A stretch of DNA of 64,000 bases from an uncultured Collinsella sp. (GTDB taxonomy: Bacteria > Actinomycetota > Coriobacteriia > Coriobacteriales > Coriobacteriaceae). Below are positions 60,248-64,000 of the stretch, in pieces (the stretch's first letter is position 1; every line of letters begins with the position of its first letter). The notes under the pieces were generated by a model. The model was not told where the DNA came from and searched no databases. It was given only the letters and a program-made list of their open reading frames with translations. The DNA lies in NCBI GenBank assembly GCA_902479075.1, contig CABSNK010000008.1, positions 23,846 to 87,845 on the forward strand, read 5' to 3'. A program made the position numbers and the translations under genes.

Positions 60248-62062
60248 TCATTCACCTCCCTCGTATGTATCGAGGTATTCCTGCTTGAGCGTCTGCGAGG
60301 ACGACTTGATCTTTTCCACGAGCGTGCCGGCCTCGATGAAGTAGAACGAGTTGGTGAGGTCTGCCAGGTCGTCGAGTAGATGGCTTGAAATGAGCACGCT
60401 GCGTCCCCGCGCCACCTCGCTGCGCATCGCGTCGCAGGAGGTTTTCCGCTTTCCCGGATCGAGGCCGTTCAGCGGTTCATCGAGGATGAGGTACGGGCAA
60501 TCGGTCGCTATCGCCATGGCAAGCTTTACCTGCTGCTTCATTCCTGTCGAGAGTTTACGGGTCGGCTTGTCGAGATATGGGGAGATTCCGAGGGAGCTGC
60601 AGAGCGAGTCGATGTCGGCGGCCGATTTCCACGCCTCCCTAACGAAAGCAAGGTGCTCGAGGGCCGATAGCGTGGGATAGAGATCTGCGCTGCCCGAAGA
60701 GCTCAGGTAGACGAGTTCTGCAAATTCGGCTGATCGACGTTGGCTGATTCCGTCTGCCGCCAGGCTTCCCGAGCGGATGCGGGTGGGAAATTGGCCCGAC
60801 AGCGCTTCAAGAAGGGTGGTTTTCCCCGAGCCGTTGGGAGCGACGAGCCCCGCCGCCGTTCCCGGGCTCAGGAAAAGCGACCCGATCGAAAGTATCGTCG
60901 TGCTCCCGTATCCCACGCTCACGTCCAGGAGCTCAAGCCCATGGTGCTTTTTAGCGGGTCCAGCCTGTTTGGGGGAACGTGCCGCAACGGCGCCGACCGC
61001 AAAAAGGACCGCGACGTATGCCAGGGCCACGGCAAGCATCGATGCGCCGCCCGAACCGGAGCCAATGAATTCTGTCGGGAAGCATCCTACGTAACCCGTT
61101 GCCTCGATAGGCGAGAACACGGCCAGCGGCAGGAGATTGAGCGCGGCATTATGCTCCAGCGCCGAATCGGACAGTAACGGGAATGCCGGGGCCGCGACAA
61201 GCAGCGCGGAGGCAAGGGGGCCCGCGAGGACGCGCCTCGTTGCGGTCGATAGGACGGCGGAGCAAACGGATATCAAGGTTCCGCCCGCGAGCAGCGCGAG
61301 AAGCAGGGCTGTGAAGACGTCTCCCGCGGTCGTGGTGGCAAGCGCGCCGTCATGGAAGAAGGCGATCGGGTACCCAATTTGCCCGAAGCCGTTTAGGGCC
61401 AAGGCGTAAATGCCCCCGGGTGCGAGGCCGGCGAGGAGCATCGCGGTCCCCGCGGCGATTATCGAAAACACGATCTGGATAAGGCGCCGGAATTTGGGCA
61501 CGGGCGCCTTCGCCGCCAGGGTCCCGGGCCTTGTGGCGCCGAGCACGAGTATCGACGAGAGAAGGAAGGGGATGAAGGGAAGGAAAGACGGCGCCGTGGC
61601 AATGGCGTAGGGCAGGAAGGAAAGGAATGGCAGGTCGTTTGCGGAGGCCGGGATATCCGTGATGCCGGAGCTGCTCAGGGCACGGCAATATGCGAGCGCT
61701 GCGTCATTGGTCTCTCGGTCTCCCACGATGGACCCGGATTGGAAGCCTTCGCCCATGAGCGCGTAGTAGCTCTCGGCAGAATCGAGAAAGGCGGCGTCGG
61801 TTTGAGCGGCAAGGGCGGCGTTCGCGTATCTTGCAAGCTCCGCGTCGACTTGCTGCTCTGGAGATAGGTCTGTGCCGCTGGCCTGGGGCGCGCGCGTATT
61901 GAATGCGTCGACAAAGCTCTGCATGCCCTGTTTCATAAAGAAGGGCCCGTAGATGGGTGAATTGAACGCAATGGGGATGGAGAAGGCTGCGGCGAGAACG
62001 AGCGTAGAGATCCATACAGCCCTGTCCCTTAGGATTAGTTTGAGAAGAAGTCGACAGTACAT
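60248..62062 (-). CDS. ABC transporter, permease and ATPase in one chain
   Basis: 604 residues. The N-terminal 370 residues have about six membrane helices with a large loop after the first (AVWISTLVLAAAFSIPIAFN). The C-terminal ATPase has GLVAPNGSGKTTLLEALSG (Walker A), KLSTGMKQQVKLAMAIA (signature) and CPYLILDEPLNGLDPGKRK (Walker B). ABC-2-like fused proteins of this type often export or give immunity to peptides. Flanked by small membrane or secreted proteins on both sides. ATG 62060-62062. Confidence 0.85.
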   Translation of the reverse strand: MYCRLLLKLILRDRAVWISTLVLAAAFSIPIAFNSPIYGPFFMKQGMQSFVDAFNTRAPQASGTDLSPEQQVDAELARYANAALAAQTDAAFLDSAESYYALMGEGFQSGSIVGDRETNDAALAYCRALSSSGITDIPASANDLPFLSFLPYAIATAPSFLPFIPFLLSSILVLGATRPGTLAAKAPVPKFRRLIQIVFSIIAAGTAMLLAGLAPGGIYALALNGFGQIGYPIAFFHDGALATTTAGDVFTALLLALLAGGTLISVCSAVLSTATRRVLAGPLASALLVAAPAFPLLSDSALEHNAALNLLPLAVFSPIEATGYVGCFPTEFIGSGSGGASMLAVALAYVAVLFAVGAVAARSPKQAGPAKKHHGLELLDVSVGYGSTTILSIGSLFLSPGTAAGLVAPNGSGKTTLLEALSGQFPTRIRSGSLAADGISQRRSAEFAELVYLSSSGSADLYPTLSALEHLAFVREAWKSAADIDSLCSSLGISPYLDKPTRKLSTGMKQQVKLAMAIATDCPYLILDEPLNGLDPGKRKTSCDAMRSEVARGRSVLISSHLLDDLADLTNSFYFIEAGTLVEKIKSSSQTLKQEYLDTYEGGE

Positions 62063-62202
62063 TTAGAAGCACCTACATTTCTCAAAGCATCGTTAGATTA
62101 ATAATGACAGACCGAATGAAGATGCGTGCGATGGGGGCGAGGCGAATGGCTGAGCGGTATCGATATGCGGGTTCAACGGTATTATATTGACCACATAGAT
62201 TA

Positions 62203-62403
62203 TTAACTTGCTTGACTTGTAAACCTAATCGTCCTGTCATCATATTCAACTTCGAAAAAAGGGGAATGAGGGCATCCCGATGCATCGAGTATTACTGGAA
62301 CCCTGGCGATACGCTGAATGATTTGTGACGAATAGTCATGTCCATCAAGAAGGCTCGACGCTTCGGGCAGCTCGTCAATCGATATATCAATTCTTGGAGA
62401 CAT
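62203..62403 (-). CDS. Small hypothetical protein upstream of the ABC transporter
   Basis: 66 residues (MSPRIDISIDELPEASSLLD), acidic, no membrane segment. TAGGAA lies a few bases before the ATG (62401-62403), which supports it. 140 bases separate it from the ABC gene; that gap shows no clear terminator. Confidence 0.5.
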   Translation of the reverse strand: MSPRIDISIDELPEASSLLDGHDYSSQIIQRIARVPVILDASGCPHSPFFEVEYDDRTIRFTSQAS

Positions 62404-62535
62404 GTATTCCTACCATTTTTAAAGAAACAACGGCGGTAATCGCTATCGCGATTGCGCCAATAATACCGAGCGCCATCTATTTATACTTGATTTAAGGCGG
62501 AGTGGAATGTAGGCGCGCAAGGAGATGCGGAATCG

Positions 62536-63162
62536 ATGAGAGCCTCAAAAAAAATTACTGCAGTGTTATCATCTTTCATCCTCTCTATTCTTCCATTTCT
62601 GATTCTATGGGCGGCTTGGTCAGTCCTCCCTGATACAATTCCCGCTCATTGGAGTGGGGGTGTGGTTGATCGATGGGGTAATAAGCTTGAATTGCTGGTT
62701 GTTCCGCTGTTTTCTCTGATTGGTTCTATTGCAATTTCTGTGTACCTTATTGTTTCCACGCGGCGAAGAGAGTTCGCGGATTTCTCTGTTCGAATGCGAC
62801 GGGACTTTGTTGCGTGCTATATTTCTAGTCTTCTTTTATCGACAACCTGCTCAGTGATAATTGCCGTTTGGGTTCAGTTGATTCTTACGCAAAGCACTGC
62901 GGTTGATGGGGGGCTTGGACTATCGATCCTGTATTCCCTTCCCGGGCTATATGTGATCTTGTGCGCTTTGCCGCCTTTTTATGCGAGCGGCGAGAGCAAA
63001 AAGGCAGAGCGCCTGATAACAGTTCTTATTGGCGGCGCGGAGATTGTTCTTTGTGGAATAGTGCTTGAAGGTTCGGCTGCCTCTTATGCGATGATTGGAC
63101 TGATGATTCTGTTCTGTGCGTTTGAGATTGTGTCACAGGTAAGGGATAGCCGGTCCTTATGA
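62536..63162 (+). CDS. DUF1648 membrane protein (SdpI-like)
   Basis: 208 residues with about five or six membrane helices. VLPDTIPAHWSGGVVDRWGN is the DUF1648 signature, found in SdpI-type immunity proteins and in many small membrane proteins beside regulators. AAGGAG precedes ATG 62536. It is divergent from the ABC transporter group. An immunity role would fit the neighbouring decayed peptide gene but is inference. Confidence 0.75.
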   Translation: MRASKKITAVLSSFILSILPFLILWAAWSVLPDTIPAHWSGGVVDRWGNKLELLVVPLFSLIGSIAISVYLIVSTRRREFADFSVRMRRDFVACYISSLLLSTTCSVIIAVWVQLILTQSTAVDGGLGLSILYSLPGLYVILCALPPFYASGESKKAERLITVLIGGAEIVLCGIVLEGSAASYAMIGLMILFCAFEIVSQVRDSRSL

Positions 63163-63319
63163 GTTGAATTACGCGCGTGCGGATATAAAGGGTGGCATGT
63201 TAAATTTGTTGAAAACTCTGACATGCGCTGCCGACTTCATTAAAATCGATTGCCAATCAAGTCTTCCTATATATGCGAGCCCTGAGAAGCTGCGCTGTGA
63301 ACCTGAGACCGCTATCGAT

Positions 63320-63339
63320 CGGCCCGGTGCACCGGGCCG
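63320..63339. other. Perfect 20-bp GC-rich palindrome
   Basis: CGGCCCGGTGCACCGGGCCG reads the same on both strands. It lies in a 550-base stretch (63163-63713) where I see no reliable gene. Could form a cruciform, be a dimer binding site, or be the core of a repeat. Confidence 0.5.
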
Positions 63340-63677
63340 CTGTCCTCGAGCCGGCATCAGCTTGCCGGTCTCAAAACGTATGCCGTCCGGTACGACCAAC
63401 AGCCGAGTCTTGCGCCCAGTTCGAGCAGCGCCAGAGCCCCGTGCCGGAACCCACGCAGCCGATGGCAGGGGAATTCAGCCGCGGCCATCGAGGAGCCGAC
63501 CCAGGGACGGCGCCCCCAGTCCTCGAAAGATTTCCACCGCCCCCTACAGGCCTGGATTGATTTAACAGTTGATTTAATCCGGCTGAACAAGCCGAGCATG
63601 GGCCGGTTGACAAAATGTAAGGTAAAAAAGCAGATACGACCGAACGCCGGTGCGGGGTTCGGGTGATGTGATAGAAA

Positions 63678-63693
63678 GTAATACACGTATTAC
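63678..63693. promoter_or_regulatory. Inverted repeat upstream of the RHH gene
   Basis: GTAATAC (63678-63684) and GTATTAC (63687-63693) with a 2-base centre, 20 bases before the start of the ribbon-helix-helix gene. Fits an autoregulatory operator typical of such proteins. Confidence 0.65.
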
Positions 63694-63713
63694 ATCTAAC
63701 CGGGAGGTGCATC

Positions 63714-63908
63714 ATGGCAACCGCCACCGCAGCCCTGAGAACCCCCGAGGACCTCGCGAACAGGTACGACCGCCTGACGAAGTCGACGGGCCGCACGAAA
63801 ACCTTCTACATGACGGAGGCGCTTGCCGCAGAGATAGGCAGGCTCGAATACGAGTACGGCCTCATGAATTATCCGGGAAGCGTTTGGTTGCGAGGTATGC
63901 CAGTGTGA
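63714..63908 (+). CDS. Ribbon-helix-helix antitoxin-like protein with an altered C-terminus
   Basis: 64 residues. TGRTKTFYMTEALAAEIGRL is the RHH DNA-binding strand and helix of DUF6290/RelB-like antitoxins. The end (NYPGSVWLRGMPV) does not look like the usual acidic toxin-binding tail, and no toxin gene follows, so it may be truncated. CGGGAGG precedes ATG 63714. Confidence 0.65.
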   Translation: MATATAALRTPEDLANRYDRLTKSTGRTKTFYMTEALAAEIGRLEYEYGLMNYPGSVWLRGMPV

Positions 63909-63920
63909 GGGCCTGATTCG

Positions 63921-64000
63921 TCAGATCCCGCACAGGGGGACCGCAATGGTGGCCACCGCGCCGCCCGAGGGGCTGTTGGCGAGCGAGACGGAGCCCCCGT
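63921..64000 (-). CDS. C-terminal end of a sensor histidine kinase (partial)
   Basis: The minus strand from the window edge reads GGSVSLANSPSGGAVATIAV then PLCGI and stop (63921-63923). This is the last strand of a HATPase domain. Only about 25 residues are visible; the rest is outside. Confidence 0.65.
   Translation of the reverse strand, partial: GGSVSLANSPSGGAVATIAVPLCGI

Noticed and set aside
63357..63796. Overlapping minus-strand frames before the RHH gene
   Set aside because: No motif, and they run over the palindromic operator of the RHH gene; no evidence of translation.

Overview
The window looks like a chromosomal segment of a gut Coriobacteriia, most likely Collinsella. This is inferred from GC-rich housekeeping genes, the glycogen gene set with both GlgC and GlgD, the order scpA-scpB-rluB-cmk-plsC-ispH-DUF512-der-plsY-gpsA, and a DUF6273-type pilin-like protein. 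No 16S gene is present, so the genus is an inference.

Layout. (1) 1-9537, minus strand: a glycogen operon read glgB-glgP-glgC-glgD-glgA. GlgA and GlgB both carry long Ala/Lys-rich, histone-H1-like C-terminal tails. An operator-like region separates glgB from a divergent HAD phosphatase and thiN. (2) 11279-12112: a tRNA-Ala gene and a highly structured leader. (3) 12128-23305: a Wzx/Wzy-type exopolysaccharide or capsule locus. It runs from a NusG-like specialised elongation factor (reading frame broken at a perfect -1 slippery heptamer) through an initiating phosphoglycosyltransferase, an Alg14/Alg13 pair, three more glycosyltransferases, Wzy, a polysaccharide pyruvyl transferase fused to a MurB-like reductase, Wzx and UDP-glucose dehydrogenase. 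The genes from about 14.4 to 21.9 kb look AT-richer than their flanks. (4) 23.5-37.6 kb: a defence and toxin-antitoxin island. It holds a Gabija pair (gajA frameshifted), MntA/HepT plus two decayed MntA-like copies, an LPxTG-like surface protein (frameshifted), RloA/RloB (AbiL-like), a DUF3990/XRE pair, a Fic/Doc module, a DUF3825 protein and a putative PD-(D/E)XK protein beside tRNA-Val. Small palindromic repeats with terminal inverted repeats lie between these genes. (5) 37.7-39.2 kb: two more tRNA-Ala(GGC) genes, a CAT-anticodon tRNA and two more repeat elements. (6) 39.2-56.5 kb: an intact, densely packed housekeeping block (ABC-F, ScpAB, RluB, Cmk, PlsC, IspH, Der, PlsY, GpsA, Rpe, NifS-like, Nif3, CoaBC, tRNA-Pro). 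(7) 56.5-64 kb: accessory DNA with a pilin-like protein carrying a 9-G tract, several decayed small secreted-protein genes, an ABC transporter with small membrane proteins, a DUF1648 membrane protein, a ribbon-helix-helix protein and the end of a histidine kinase.

Most striking points: the pyruvyl transferase-MurB fusion; the nusG-like gene with slippery site, downstream hairpin and structured leader; the homopolymer tract in the pilin-like gene; and the family of palindromic elements. Several accessory genes are broken by what looks like a one-base loss, while about 17 kb of housekeeping genes next door are intact. This favours real decay or switching over random assembly error, but reads would be needed to settle it.
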